Of a DNA stretch of 39,175 nucleotides, positions 1 through 8,309 are shown piece by piece (the stretch's first letter is position 1; every line of letters starts with the position of its first letter). The DNA is taken from positions 1 to 39,175 of the forward strand of contig JASJDJ010000036.1 of assembly GCA_030065635.1 (NCBI GenBank), in the 5' to 3' direction. The notes under the pieces are model-generated. The model had not been told where the DNA came from. It searched no databases and saw only the letters and a list, made by a program, of their open reading frames with translations. The DNA comes from Xenococcaceae cyanobacterium MO_188.B32 (GTDB taxonomy: Bacteria > Cyanobacteriota > Cyanobacteriia > Cyanobacteriales > Xenococcaceae). The translations under genes were made by a program, and so were the position numbers.

Positions 1-70
1 AACGCATCTTGTCAATAAGAACGCCTTAATCTCAATAAACCCCCAAATAATCGCGTTAAGTCCTGCTTAT

Positions 71-106
71 TGACAAGAATTTAAGCGATCGCTTAAATTC
101 TTGTCA
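71..106. repeat. 36-bp perfect palindrome centred on HIP1
   Basis: Positions 71-88 are the exact reverse complement of 89-106, and the centre is the cyanobacterial HIP1 octamer GCGATCGC. The surrounding 1-185 segment carries further inverted pieces: 8-19 (CTTGTCAATAAG) pairs with 66-77, and AACGCATC at 1-8 recurs inverted at 178-185 inside the end of the truncated glycosidase. TTGTCAA/TTGACAA occurs four times in this stretch. It looks like the end of a palindromic mini-element inserted in the glycosidase gene; that origin is inference. Confidence 0.75.
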
Positions 107-168
107 AATCTATCAAACGATAAATCCTGATTCTTTCATCAATTCATTAATAGGTGTTTTTGTCAAGA

Positions 169-954
169 CTAATTTAGATGCGTTTGCCCTGGTTGTCGAT
201 CGCAGTACAGCCATCTTTTACCTAAGTCGGGATGCTGTGCTTCAATAACGCTATATTTTTCTGCTTGTTCGTAAATTTTTAATTGTGGCTTTTCTACCTC
301 GTAACCCCAAGACCAAATATTACGAAACCAGAGAGTAGGTAATAAATGTATAGTTGCAGTTTCGCTACTGCGATTGGCAACTTGGATATAAATTAAGATA
401 TCTTCATCGGTTGCTTTAGCGTATTCGACGGTGACATCAAAGTATTTATTATCTTTAAAGATACCCGTTTCGATTAACTCAAATTCTCTATCTTTTAAAC
501 CCCTTTTTTTATTTTCTTTTTCTAATTGCCAATAAGGGAAAGCTTCTTGAGGATACTTATAAAGGAATTTCATGTAAGAATGAGTCGGTGTATTGTCGAG
601 GTGAAAATAATACTCCTTAACATCTTCCCCATGATTGCCCTGACTGTTAGTTAAACCATATAGTCTTTCTTTTAAAAAAGGATCGCGTTCGTTCCATAAT
701 GCTAGAGAAAAGCACAACCTCTGATGATTATCAGACATACCTGCAATGCCATCTTCGCCCCAACGGTATGCCCGATAGTGAGACTGTTCAAAGCTGAAAT
801 AATCCCAAGCGGAACCATCTTTACTATAGTCTTCTCTTACTGTACCCCACTGGCGATCGCTTAAATAACAACCCCATCTGCGCCAATATGCCTTGCGTTC
901 TCTATCTTCTTTTAATCTAATCTCTTCCTGGGTGAGTTTTTGGGGTTCTGACAT
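169..954 (-). pseudogene. MGH1-like glycoside hydrolase (GH63 clan), C-terminally truncated
   Basis: The 261 residues match the N-terminal part of the large MGH1-like glucosidase family found in cyanobacteria, whose members are usually around 850-900 residues. Recognisable stretches are the WKRWG-like start ([20 protein letters not shown]), [38 protein letters not shown] and the LLPTLWFRN segment. The (alpha/alpha)6 catalytic barrel with its acid residues would lie beyond the stop, so the product should be inactive. The reading frame ends just where the repeat-rich 1-185 segment begins, which suggests disruption by an insertion or deletion. The rest of the gene is not present in the window. 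The identity of the family is fairly secure; the cause of truncation is inferred. Confidence 0.7.
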
Positions 955-1079
955 GGCTTTCGGTAATAGAAATTTACATTGTTGCTTAAAATATATTGCG
1001 ATCGCGCTGATGGTTTAATCTGACAAACGATAGAAAGTATTAAGGTATGATGTTTGTCGCAATTACATTATTTGCAGTC

Positions 1080-1739
1080 ATGCCAATTTTAACTGTAGAA
1101 ACGCTATGTGTAGAAGCTGCTCACTTTTCAGCATTAGAATCCCAACATTCAGAACCATCACTTTATGGAGTGACTGATGGTAAAGCTGTTGGTACTTATT
1201 TAGAGCATAAATTTAAAACCTATCTTACCTTCAAATACGATTTTATCTTAGGTAGTTCGGCAAGTGGCATAGATTTTCCCGAATTACTCGTTGATATAAA
1301 AGTAACTAGGATTAAACAACCTCAATCATCATGCCCTTTTAAATCTGCAAGACAAAAAATTTATGGATTAGGCTATTCTCTAATTATTTTTGTTTATGAC
1401 AAAATTGACGATCGCGTTAATCAAACTGCTAAGTTAAATATCTTACATACTATCTATGTAGATGCAGCCAGAACCGCAGATTTTCAAATGACTCGTGGAA
1501 TTCTCAATATTTTAGCCAATGAAGGTAATCAAGATGATTTAATTGCTTTTATGCTCGATCGCAACTTACCTGTAGATGAAATCGAAGCTAATAATATTGC
1601 TAATGAAATAATTACCAATCCACCTTTACAAGGTTTTTTAACTATATCTAATGCTTTACAGTGGCGACTGCAATACAGAAGAGTTATAGAACGTGCAGAT
1701 AAAGAACAAGGAATAACCGCTATTTATTTATCAAGCTAA
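1080..1739 (+). CDS. Type II restriction endonuclease, PD-(D/E)XK type
   Basis: This 219-residue protein precedes a DNA methyltransferase by 3 nt, the usual restriction-modification layout. It has a credible PD-(D/E)XK nuclease core: Asp65 in GIDFP followed by Asp72-Ile-Lys74 in VDIKVT, with a conserved-looking QPQSSCPFKSARQK stretch after it. I chose the ATG at 1080 (MPILTVETLC) because the 11 residues encoded from the alternative ATG at 1047 are hydrophobic and unlike a cytosolic nuclease. The 1047 start has an AAGG just upstream and cannot be excluded. An inverted 7-mer (GACAAAC at 1022-1028, GTTTGTC at 1052-1058) flanks the upstream start. The recognition sequence cannot be read from the protein. 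Confidence 0.75.
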   Translation: MPILTVETLCVEAAHFSALESQHSEPSLYGVTDGKAVGTYLEHKFKTYLTFKYDFILGSSASGIDFPELLVDIKVTRIKQPQSSCPFKSARQKIYGLGYSLIIFVYDKIDDRVNQTAKLNILHTIYVDAARTADFQMTRGILNILANEGNQDDLIAFMLDRNLPVDEIEANNIANEIITNPPLQGFLTISNALQWRLQYRRVIERADKEQGITAIYLSS

Positions 1740-1742
1740 TTT

Positions 1743-3194
1743 ATGAATAATATAAAACACAAGCAAAAAATAGAATTTGGTGATTTTCAAACACCTATTG
1801 AATTAGCTGAAATAGTAACTAAAAAGCTAGTCAGTTTGGAAGTTAAACCAGATATAATAATTGAACCAACTTGTGGTATTGGCAATTTTTTATTAGCTTC
1901 TTCAAAAATATTTGAATTTGCAACTAAAATTATTGGTATAGAAATAAACCCAATTTACTTACAGGAACTAAAGCAGAATCCAATTCTAAGTAATGATTCT
2001 AGAATTATAATTCGCCAAGGAAATTTTTTTGATTTTCAATGGTCAAATTTAACAAATAGTCTTAGAGATCGAGTTTTAGTATTAGGTAACTTTCCTTGGG
2101 TAACAAATTCTAAACAAGGATTTATACAAGGAAGCAATTTACCTCAAAAAAATAATTTTAAACATTATCAAGGACTAGACGCTATTACAGGAAAAAGTAA
2201 TTTTGACATTTCAGAATGGATGTTAATTAAAACTGTTGACTGGTTACAAAACTATAATAGTTATTTAGGAATGCTTTGTAAAAATTCAGTTGCTAGAAAA
2301 ATATTAAACTATATTCAAAACAAAAATCTGAATTTATTTTATTGCTCTACTTATAAAATAAACAGTAAAAAATACTTTCAGACCAATGTTGAAAGCTGTC
2401 TCCTTTTTTGCCAGTTTAATCTTAATAAAAAAAGATATTTTTGTGATGTATTCTCAAACATAGATAGTCCGAAATATCAGCGAATAGGATATTATAATCA
2501 AACTTTAGTGCGAGATCTAGAAACTTTTAGCCAAGTCAATTATTTTTTTATTAAAAAAAGCTCAACTAAATGGCGTTCTGGCATCAAACATGATTGCTCT
2601 AAAGTAATGGAATTATCTAAATCAAATGCTGGATTAATTAATGGTTTTGGTGAGGTAATTGATATAGAAGATAAGTTTTTGTATCCTCTCTTGAAAGGTT
2701 CAGATGTCGCCAATGGCAAAATCCACTCTACAACAAGATATGTTTTAGTTACTCAGAATAATATCGGCGAATCAACTGACAAAATTAAAACACTAGCACC
2801 TAAGACATGGAATTATCTATTTAGATATTCACAATATTTAGATAATAGAAAAAGTAAAATTTATAAAAATAAGCCTCGCTTTTCAATTTTTGGAGTAGGT
2901 GATTATAGTTTTAAAAAATGGAAAATTGCTATTTGCGGATTGTATAAAAAGCTAGATTTTAAGCTAATAGGTGAAATAAATAACAAACCTACTTTTTTCG
3001 ACGACACTGTTTATTTTATTGGTTTTGATAGTCAAAAGGAAGCAATACAGACTTTAGATATTCTGGCTAACAAAAAAATTCTCAATTTTTATTCATCGCT
3101 AATATTTTGGGATGAAAAGCGACCAATAAAGGCAAGTATTTTGAATAAACTAGATTTGAAAAACGCTAAATATCATTTAAAGAACTTTAACTAA
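1743..3194 (+). CDS. Adenine-type DNA methyltransferase of the RM pair (gamma-like)
   Basis: The 483-residue protein has methyltransferase motifs in the order X, I, IV: FGDFQTP near residue 12, the SAM-binding IEPTCGIGNFL near residue 40, and a catalytic LGNFPWVTNS near residue 115 that stands for the NPPY motif. The long C-terminal part would hold the target-recognition region. NFPW rather than NPPY is unusual but plausible for an amino-methyltransferase (N6-adenine, possibly N4-cytosine). It follows the endonuclease gene after 3 nt and presumably protects host DNA from it. The gene is much more AT-rich than its neighbours, with long runs of Lys, Asn and Ile codons, which fits horizontal acquisition. 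Substrate specificity is unknown. Confidence 0.8.
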   Translation: MNNIKHKQKIEFGDFQTPIELAEIVTKKLVSLEVKPDIIIEPTCGIGNFLLASSKIFEFATKIIGIEINPIYLQELKQNPILSNDSRIIIRQGNFFDFQWSNLTNSLRDRVLVLGNFPWVTNSKQGFIQGSNLPQKNNFKHYQGLDAITGKSNFDISEWMLIKTVDWLQNYNSYLGMLCKNSVARKILNYIQNKNLNLFYCSTYKINSKKYFQTNVESCLLFCQFNLNKKRYFCDVFSNIDSPKYQRIGYYNQTLVRDLETFSQVNYFFIKKSSTKWRSGIKHDCSKVMELSKSNAGLINGFGEVIDIEDKFLYPLLKGSDVANGKIHSTTRYVLVTQNNIGESTDKIKTLAPKTWNYLFRYSQYLDNRKSKIYKNKPRFSIFGVGDYSFKKWKIAICGLYKKLDFKLIGEINNKPTFFDDTVYFIGFDSQKEAIQTLDILANKKILNFYSSLIFWDEKRPIKASILNKLDLKNAKYHLKNFN

Positions 3195-3262
3195 TTAAAA
3201 TAATACCAATTCTCAACAAGCTGATTGCACACCAATACTTCTCGTTTAACGATTCAATTGGA

Positions 3263-3519
3263 GAAGATGGGGAAGATGGGGAAGATGAGTATGACCCACT
3301 TTCCGCACGTCAAAATGTAATATATGAATATTACTTAATTGGGGTCATTTGGCGATCGCATTTTACTTAGTTGGCGATCGTAAAAACCCCAAAAATTAGA
3401 TTTTGGCGATCGCCAAAATCTAAAAAATTGATATTTGATTGATATTTGGCGATCGCCAAAATCCCAAAATATATACTACAAAGCATATGACAACTTGACG
3501 TGCGGAAGATGGGGTATGA
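3263..3519. repeat. Small inverted-repeat element with HIP1 palindromes (MITE-like)
   Basis: A 13-bp perfect inverted repeat, TTCCGCACGTCAA at 3301-3313 and its complement at 3495-3507, encloses about 180 bp with no gene. The inside holds four GGCGATCG sites; two form long palindromes (3399-3420 and about 3446-3463, both built on TTTGGCGATCGCCAAA). Just outside the left arm is a 9-bp tandem repeat, GAAGATGGG x3 at 3263-3289. The phrase GGAAGATGRG(G)TATGA occurs on both flanks (about 3280-3294 and 3504-3519), so it may be a target duplication. This covers most of the 3195-3614 gene-free stretch. Reading it as a non-autonomous element is inference. Confidence 0.5.
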
Positions 3520-3614
3520 ATAATTCAGGTTAAGTGGCGAGGAGCGATCGATGTAGAGATCGTCTATCATAGGTCTTAAAACTGTACTTGTAAAATCGAG
3601 ATTTTTGTATTTCT

Positions 3615-4799
3615 TTAGTAAATTCTACCGCGCCATTGAGTAGGAGTTTTTAAAGAAGACAGTAAAATCCTCACTACAGCAAGAGGATCGGCAAGGGGAG
3701 AAAGCCAAAATAACCCAGAAGCTAGAGATAATTTAGTCGGACGTTGATAAGATGCTGCGATCGCAACTAGAATAATCGAGCGCAAAAATAATAACCCAAG
3801 ATTTAAACCGATTACTGCTACTAAAGTAATTGAGGTGTAACCCAAACTAAATAGTAGCAATGCCACACTCAACAGAGGAAAAGGTAATCCTTGAACCAGC
3901 AGGAGAAACCACCAATCACTCCAAACTTGCCAGGGTGAAGCAGCATCTTTGAGATCGAGCGATCGACCCCATTCTTGCCAGGTTTCTTTCGCTCCTTCAT
4001 ACATCCTAACTTTAATTAGCTTTGCGCCATCGATGAAGCCGACTTTATACCCTGCTGCTGCAATTTTACGGGCAAGGGTCACATCGTCACAAAAAGAATT
4101 GGCTGCACTGCTATAACCTGCTAAGGCTTCTAATACCGAACGACGACAGAAAAAACATTGTCCGTTTGCCATTACTCTGTGAGGATCGCTTGAATCTACT
4201 CCTGCCGAATCAAAACGATAGAGTAAAGTTACTAGTAAAGCTGGTTGTAACCACCATTCCCCTGGATATTGCAAAATAAATTGGGGTGCCAGAGAAATTA
4301 AGTCGTAACCTTCTGCTTCTGCAATAGCCAGTAAACTAGTGACTAATCCCGCTTGAGGCTGAGTATCCGCATCTACACCCAAAATCCAGTCACTTTGACC
4401 AGAACTATTTAAAAATCCATTGTGTAATGCCCAGGGACGACCGACCCATCCTGGGGGTAAAGGAGGGTCATTAATTAGACGAAAGCGAGCATCAATTTTA
4501 GTTTGAGCCTCAACTATAGCTGGCGTAGCGTCCTGTGAGTGGCTATCTACGACAATAACTTCTCTTAGTTCTTCTCCTTGAAGACTCAAGCCCTGTAAAC
4601 AAGGTTTAATTCTTTCAGCTTCGTTCAGGGTAGGAATAATTGCGCTAACTTTTCCGCTAAAACGAGAATGAGAGGGTTGAGGTTGAAGAGGCGATCGCCT
4701 TATCGCGCCCGGTAACAAACGAGACAATAAAATTAGAGTTGCCACTCCCTGAAATATTAATATTACCAGAGAGATAGCATCGATCAATTCCGAGTTCAC
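3615..4799 (-). CDS. cruG: Carotenoid 2'-O-glycosyltransferase CruG
   Basis: A 394-residue membrane-associated family 2 glycosyltransferase. A hydrophobic N-terminal helix is followed by the GT2 domain with the start VSAIIPTLNEAERI, the acidic DADTQP metal/nucleotide-sugar site and a CDDVTLARK acceptor-side motif, then several C-terminal hydrophobic segments. In cyanobacteria CruG glycosylates the 2'-hydroxyl of myxol-type carotenoids to make myxoxanthophyll. The assignment rests on the GT architecture and on direct linkage to cruF: the start GTG overlaps the cruF stop (TAGTG), implying translational coupling. The sugar donor cannot be told from sequence. Confidence 0.8.
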   Translation of the reverse strand: MNSELIDAISLVILIFQGVATLILLSRLLPGAIRRSPLQPQPSHSRFSGKVSAIIPTLNEAERIKPCLQGLSLQGEELREVIVVDSHSQDATPAIVEAQTKIDARFRLINDPPLPPGWVGRPWALHNGFLNSSGQSDWILGVDADTQPQAGLVTSLLAIAEAEGYDLISLAPQFILQYPGEWWLQPALLVTLLYRFDSAGVDSSDPHRVMANGQCFFCRRSVLEALAGYSSAANSFCDDVTLARKIAAAGYKVGFIDGAKLIKVRMYEGAKETWQEWGRSLDLKDAASPWQVWSDWWFLLLVQGLPFPLLSVALLLFSLGYTSITLVAVIGLNLGLLFLRSIILVAIAASYQRPTKLSLASGLFWLSPLADPLAVVRILLSSLKTPTQWRGRIY

Positions 4800-5722
4800 T
4801 ACTTAGTTACTCCCACCGCAGCAACACCGAACTTGCGCTTACCCTGTTCGGTTTGTCCGGGTTTAGAAGCAGAAATAACTTGAGTGTTTGCCATTTCGTA
4901 GAAAACCAGTAGAGGAAAAATCCCCAACATCACACCTAAAAAGACAGGGGGATATATACCTGCTGCCCAACTCAAAATTGTGGCAAAAGCAAAGTTACTC
5001 ACATAAATTACCAAGGGTAGTGTTAGATCGCGATTGGGTAATTGCAAGGGTTTAAATTGCCATAAAATTGCTGCTACTGCCATAAACACTACACCAGTAG
5101 CCATCCAACCAGCAAAGTTTTGACAGGGCATCCCAAAAAATGCTCCTGGTTGTTCCCAAATCCAAAAAGGAATTGAAGCTTGACTCATAGCAGGATCGAG
5201 AACAAAATCCCAAGAAGTAAGGCATAATGCCCCAAAGAAAATTGCCAGTAATTGACGCAACCAGGGTTTGAGTTCGACAGTGGCTAAACCGGCACGAGCA
5301 ATAACATAAGCACTAAAACCTAGATAAAACCAAGATAGAGGAATCGTGAAGGGAACTAAGCCCGCAATTTTATAGCCCAAACCACTAAGATAACGATAAT
5401 GACCGAAAGGAAAACCCGTGCTGGTACCTAGTAATTCGCTACTTAAAGAAAGAGCGATCGCGGGAACCATAAAACTCAACCAGTGCCATTTGCCCATAGT
5501 GCGATGAGCATACAATGCTACTGCTATGGTTCCTAGTAGCATGTACATTACTCCACCATTAGCCATCGATAAACTAAAAATAGTCGGTCCCCATTCAAAT
5601 TGAGATAACTTAGCTTGAAATTGAACATTAGGTACAACTAAAATAATTCCTGCCAAGCCAAAAACCATCGATAAAATATGACCAATTAACAAGAACCGTT
5701 CCGCGTTATGCAGTTGTTTCAT
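4799..5722 (-). CDS. cruF: Carotenoid 1',2'-hydratase CruF
   Basis: A 307-residue polytopic membrane protein of the CruF/CrtC-unrelated hydratase family (DUF422 type), with about seven hydrophobic helices and a characteristic LLGTSTGFPFGHYRYLSGLGYK stretch near residues 95-115, plus WDFVLDPAMS around residue 170. CruF adds water across the 1',2' double bond of gamma-carotene-like substrates, the step that creates the hydroxyl used in myxol synthesis. It is the first gene of a two-gene operon with cruG, which overlaps its stop codon. Start is an ATG at 5722 with no obvious strong ribosome binding site. The family match and the pairing make the call strong. Confidence 0.87.
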   Translation of the reverse strand: MKQLHNAERFLLIGHILSMVFGLAGIILVVPNVQFQAKLSQFEWGPTIFSLSMANGGVMYMLLGTIAVALYAHRTMGKWHWLSFMVPAIALSLSSELLGTSTGFPFGHYRYLSGLGYKIAGLVPFTIPLSWFYLGFSAYVIARAGLATVELKPWLRQLLAIFFGALCLTSWDFVLDPAMSQASIPFWIWEQPGAFFGMPCQNFAGWMATGVVFMAVAAILWQFKPLQLPNRDLTLPLVIYVSNFAFATILSWAAGIYPPVFLGVMLGIFPLLVFYEMANTQVISASKPGQTEQGKRKFGVAAVGVTK

Positions 5723-6046
5723 AAAAAAATTGAAATTTAATGGGTATTAGCTACCTACATAGTTTACAGATATTGAGCGAAAAAATGTACTAGAAAAGCT
5801 AATAACTAATAGACTTCTTGCATAAGTCTCCAAGATCTGGGTTGAGTTGAGGTAAAAGGTAAAAGGTAAAAGGTAAAAAGGATTAATTTTGATGGTAGGG
5901 GACGGTGAATTGCATTCGCTATGTGTCCCCACCATGTTGATTTCTTATTTATTTTTGCAAGACAGGTCTAAAATTCTTTGCAACTTACGAGCATCGATTA
6001 AAAAAGAGTGAGAATGACTGAATTCTTCGGCATCTAGAGGAGAAGA
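5723..6046. other. Gene-free stretch with a 7-bp tandem repeat
   Basis: The only clear structure in this 324-bp gap is four tandem copies of GGTAAAA at 5851-5878. A 62-codon reading frame crosses it on the minus strand but consists of low-complexity translation of the repeat and has no support as a gene. The part next to the CheB fragment may be further decayed sequence from the same locus. Confidence 0.5.
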
Positions 6047-6435
6047 TCAAAACTCGTAGAGTAATGCTGCTAAATCTGCTGGTGGTAACACGCGGTCTAC
6101 TATACCCGTGGCAATCGCACTTTGGGGCATCCCGTCAAATTCCGCAGTCTGGGGGTCTTGAACTAATACCGTTCCTCCTGCTTCTTTAATCGCCTGTACT
6201 CCTTGCGTACCATCGCTTCCCGTTCCCGATAGGACGATACCCACCGCTTGTTCGGCATAGCTATCAGCCAGAGAGTGAAAAAAGATATTGATTGGGAAAC
6301 TGATTACTCCGTGTACTTTTCTTGCCTGTTGTTCGCTGAGGTGTAGTTTACCCGCTTTGACAACTAAATTTTTGCCAGGGGGAATTAGATAGACTTTATT
6401 GGGAGCGATCGCCATCCCTTCTTCTACCCGATGTA
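6047..6435 (-). pseudogene. CheB methylesterase domain, 3' fragment
   Basis: The frame encodes the C-terminal two thirds of a CheB-type protein-glutamate methylesterase domain: EEGMAIAPNKVYLIPPGKN, the GIVLSGTGSDGTQG segment carrying the catalytic Asp, then GGTVLVQDPQTAEFDGMPQSA and a normal domain end. The first part with the catalytic Ser (GxSxGG) and His is missing. The frame can be opened to 6481, but residues before about 6435 are antisense to the neighbouring repeat-protein gene and are not CheB-like. The product would be inactive. A deletion appears to have fused this remnant to the 3' end of the upstream gene. Confidence 0.75.
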
Positions 6436-6884
6436 TCGTCAACTGACGTATTATTACTAGAAGTAATAGGACGTTCCCCATCGATATTAATAGTATCTAC
6501 TACTTGATATTTATTTGCCATAATGGGACGCTCTCCATCTTCTTCAAAAGTATCGACTACTTCTACCTCACTACTATCGATGGGACGTTTACCATCTATT
6601 TCTAATACTTTATTGGCATCTGCATCACCAGAACTTAAAGAACTTTCTTCTTCATTTATATTTAAAGCATCTGTAGTTTTTTCAGGGTTATCCAAATTAA
6701 TATTTTTGGTATGGCGGTTGTTTTTTGCTTCCTCTTTGTCGAGATTCCGTACCAAAAAATCGGGACTTTCAGCAATTGGGCGAGTTCCATCTTCTTCAAA
6801 AGTATCTACTACTTCGATGTCACCGCTTTGAATTGGACGAGTTCCATCTGCCTCAAAAGTTTTGGGTTCTTGCTGTTCGCTCAT
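6396..6884 (-). CDS. DGxRPI-repeat protein, probably 3'-truncated
   Basis: A 162-residue, very acidic, soluble protein without signal peptide. It contains five copies of a motif [FIL]-[EN]-x-DG-x-RPI (EADGTRPI, EEDGTRPI, EIDGKRPI, EEDGERPI, NIDGERPI), most followed by about seven residues and VVDT, giving a unit near 19-20 residues. A Ser/Asp/Asn-rich linker splits the repeats two and three. The last residues (GRRRDGDRSQ) come from out-of-frame CheB-fragment DNA, so the original C-terminus is lost. Related cyanobacterial proteins with xNRPI-type repeats exist, but I know no function. Start ATG at 6884. Confidence 0.6.
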   Translation of the reverse strand: MSEQQEPKTFEADGTRPIQSGDIEVVDTFEEDGTRPIAESPDFLVRNLDKEEAKNNRHTKNINLDNPEKTTDALNINEEESSLSSGDADANKVLEIDGKRPIDSSEVEVVDTFEEDGERPIMANKYQVVDTINIDGERPITSSNNTSVDDTSGRRRDGDRSQ

Positions 6885-6974
6885 ATTATATATTTGATTT
6901 TTTTATTAGCTAGAAGCAATTTTATCTCTATTCAACCAGGAGGTAATCTAACTAAAGGTTAATATTTAGATTAA

Positions 6975-7358
6975 TTAATTAATTGTAGCCGTTTTACTTT
7001 CTGGGTTTTCTGCTTCTAACTCTTTGATTTCTCGGTGTAAAAAGTAATTTAAGAAAGTTCTAATTCCCGCGATCGCAGCTAACAAGCCAATGCTTTCCCA
7101 ACTAGGAGTTACTGCTGTCGCGACAATATCAGCAGCTAAGAGGAATTCTAGAGCTAATGCTAACGACAAACCCAAGTCCAGTCTGATTTCGTGGTAAAAA
7201 GATTCAGAATTTTTTCTTTTATAACTACGAATAAACTTAGGCATTGTTTTAATAATAGAAAAAGCTACAATAGCAATAGCCAGACTTTCGATAATAAGTT
7301 TAAAAATAGTGGCAATATGATGTAATTCTACTTCTATTATTTTTAATGATTCTTCCAT
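6975..7358 (-). CDS. DUF1622 family membrane protein
   Basis: A 127-residue protein with three hydrophobic helices: residues about 16-38 (IATIFKLIIESLAIAIVAFS), 63-80 (LGLSLALALEFLLAADIVA) and 88-104. The RLDLGLSLALALEFLLAADI core is typical of DUF1622, a family of small bacterial inner-membrane proteins of unknown function. A basic loop (SYKRKNSESFYHEI) separates helices one and two. Its size is normal for the family, so it looks intact. The neighbouring gene upstream on the same strand also encodes a small membrane-anchored stress-type protein, but a 250-bp gap makes a shared operon uncertain. Confidence 0.75.
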   Translation of the reverse strand: MEESLKIIEVELHHIATIFKLIIESLAIAIVAFSIIKTMPKFIRSYKRKNSESFYHEIRLDLGLSLALALEFLLAADIVATAVTPSWESIGLLAAIAGIRTFLNYFLHREIKELEAENPESKTATIN

Positions 7359-7612
7359 TATTAGGTAATAATATAGCTACTAATAAGCGATCTATATATA
7401 TATATATAACGTGAGTTCGGAATTCGGAGTTAATAAATTTTCCAACGCAAAAATGAGAGTTTTTAGACTATTCAACTATCATTCATTCAAACTCAAAAAA
7501 TGGCAATTTTTCAGTCTTATCGAACTGACGTATGCATAAACCTATGGAAGCAAACCCTTGTCCGCTCCCATATATATCATTCCTAAATCATTTTTTCCCA
7601 GTCACTACAAAT

Positions 7613-8014
7613 TTATTTATTGAAGAAATCTTTAACTGAGTCGATAAAACTTTCAGAAGCATCTTCAGCCTTATCTGCTGCATTATCTAAAGCATTTTTA
7701 GTTTCGCCAATATCTTGTTTAGCTTTTCCTTTTGCCTGTTTTAGCGCACCTTCAGTTTGTCCTGTAACTTGACCAACATTACGCTGAACTGTACCAATAT
7801 CTTCTTCGACTTTGCCTTCTACTTTATCGCCAACTCCTGCGATCGCAACTACAGAAGGTAAGTCACTAATTACTTCTGCATGGGCTACATTGTGAACTGA
7901 AGTAAAAGGTCTTAACCAGACAAAAACAGATAAAACTAAAACAATCGCGACTACTAGCAACTTATTTACATAACTAGTCAATAAGCTGTCTGAGTCTGTT
8001 TTAAGAGAAAACAT
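7613..8014 (-). CDS. CsbD-like protein with N-terminal membrane anchor
   Basis: A 133-residue protein with a hydrophobic segment at about residues 18-34 (LLVVAIVLVLSVFVWL) and then a hydrophilic CsbD-type region: DKVEGKVEEDIGTVQ, GQVTGQTEGALKQAKGKAKQD and an Ala/Asp-rich helical tail ending in DSVKDFFNK. CsbD family members are general-stress proteins of unknown mechanism; plain CsbD proteins are about 60-70 residues and cytosolic, so this is the longer anchored cyanobacterial form. The segment after the helix contains an AHAE site that could be cleaved by signal peptidase, so it may be exported rather than anchored. Confidence 0.65.
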   Translation of the reverse strand: MFSLKTDSDSLLTSYVNKLLVVAIVLVLSVFVWLRPFTSVHNVAHAEVISDLPSVVAIAGVGDKVEGKVEEDIGTVQRNVGQVTGQTEGALKQAKGKAKQDIGETKNALDNAADKAEDASESFIDSVKDFFNK

Positions 8015-8194
8015 ATTTTGTGTACCTAATTAAATAGCTAGTTACCCAAACATTCTATTTAAGATGATTTTAAGCGCAATCGCTCTTAAGTTAGATAAGT
8101 TTGATGAGCTTCAATTTCAAAGTTTATTTCTGCATACTTTATCTCAGAGTCTGTGAAAAAAGGTGTGGGAGTTAAACAATAGAAACGCGAAGAA

Positions 8195-8265
8195 GTAATG
8201 AGTTACGAGTAATGAGTAATGAATGCTCAAACTTATTACTTATTACTTATTACTCATTACTTTAA
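8195..8265. repeat. Inverted TAATGAG/CTCATTA tandem repeats
   Basis: Short direct repeats of GAGTAATGAGTAATGA-type sequence at about 8195-8222 are followed, after a ten-base loop, by their inverted form (TTATTACTTATTACTCATTACT) up to about 8261. The two halves can fold into a long AT-rich hairpin beyond the 3' end of the aldo/keto reductase gene. Simple repeats of this kind are frequent in cyanobacterial intergenic DNA; it may also work as a transcript end. Confidence 0.5.
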
Positions 8266-8309
8266 AATTTGAAGATTAATTTTTGCCACCGTAAATTTCG
8301 CTCACCCCT

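Noticed and set aside
1022-1058. GACAAAC/GTTTGTC as a proven RM operator
   Set aside because: Seven-base arms spaced by 23 bases are easily chance; kept only as a remark.
3367-3570. 67-codon minus-strand frame
   Set aside because: It is read from HIP1 palindromes and the inverted-repeat element, and its translation has no family likeness.
5851-5878. Tandem repeat as a possible CRISPR array
   Set aside because: The unit is 7 bp and there are no spacers.
5747-5935. 62-codon minus-strand frame
   Set aside because: Its centre is translation of the GGTAAAA tandem repeat and it has no ribosome site.
6523-6962. Plus-strand frames across the DGxRPI gene
   Set aside because: They are antisense shadows of the repeat protein, with Ser/Leu-rich translation.
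7392-7408. TA dinucleotide run
   Set aside because: It is a simple sequence in an AT-rich gap with no further pattern to support a site.
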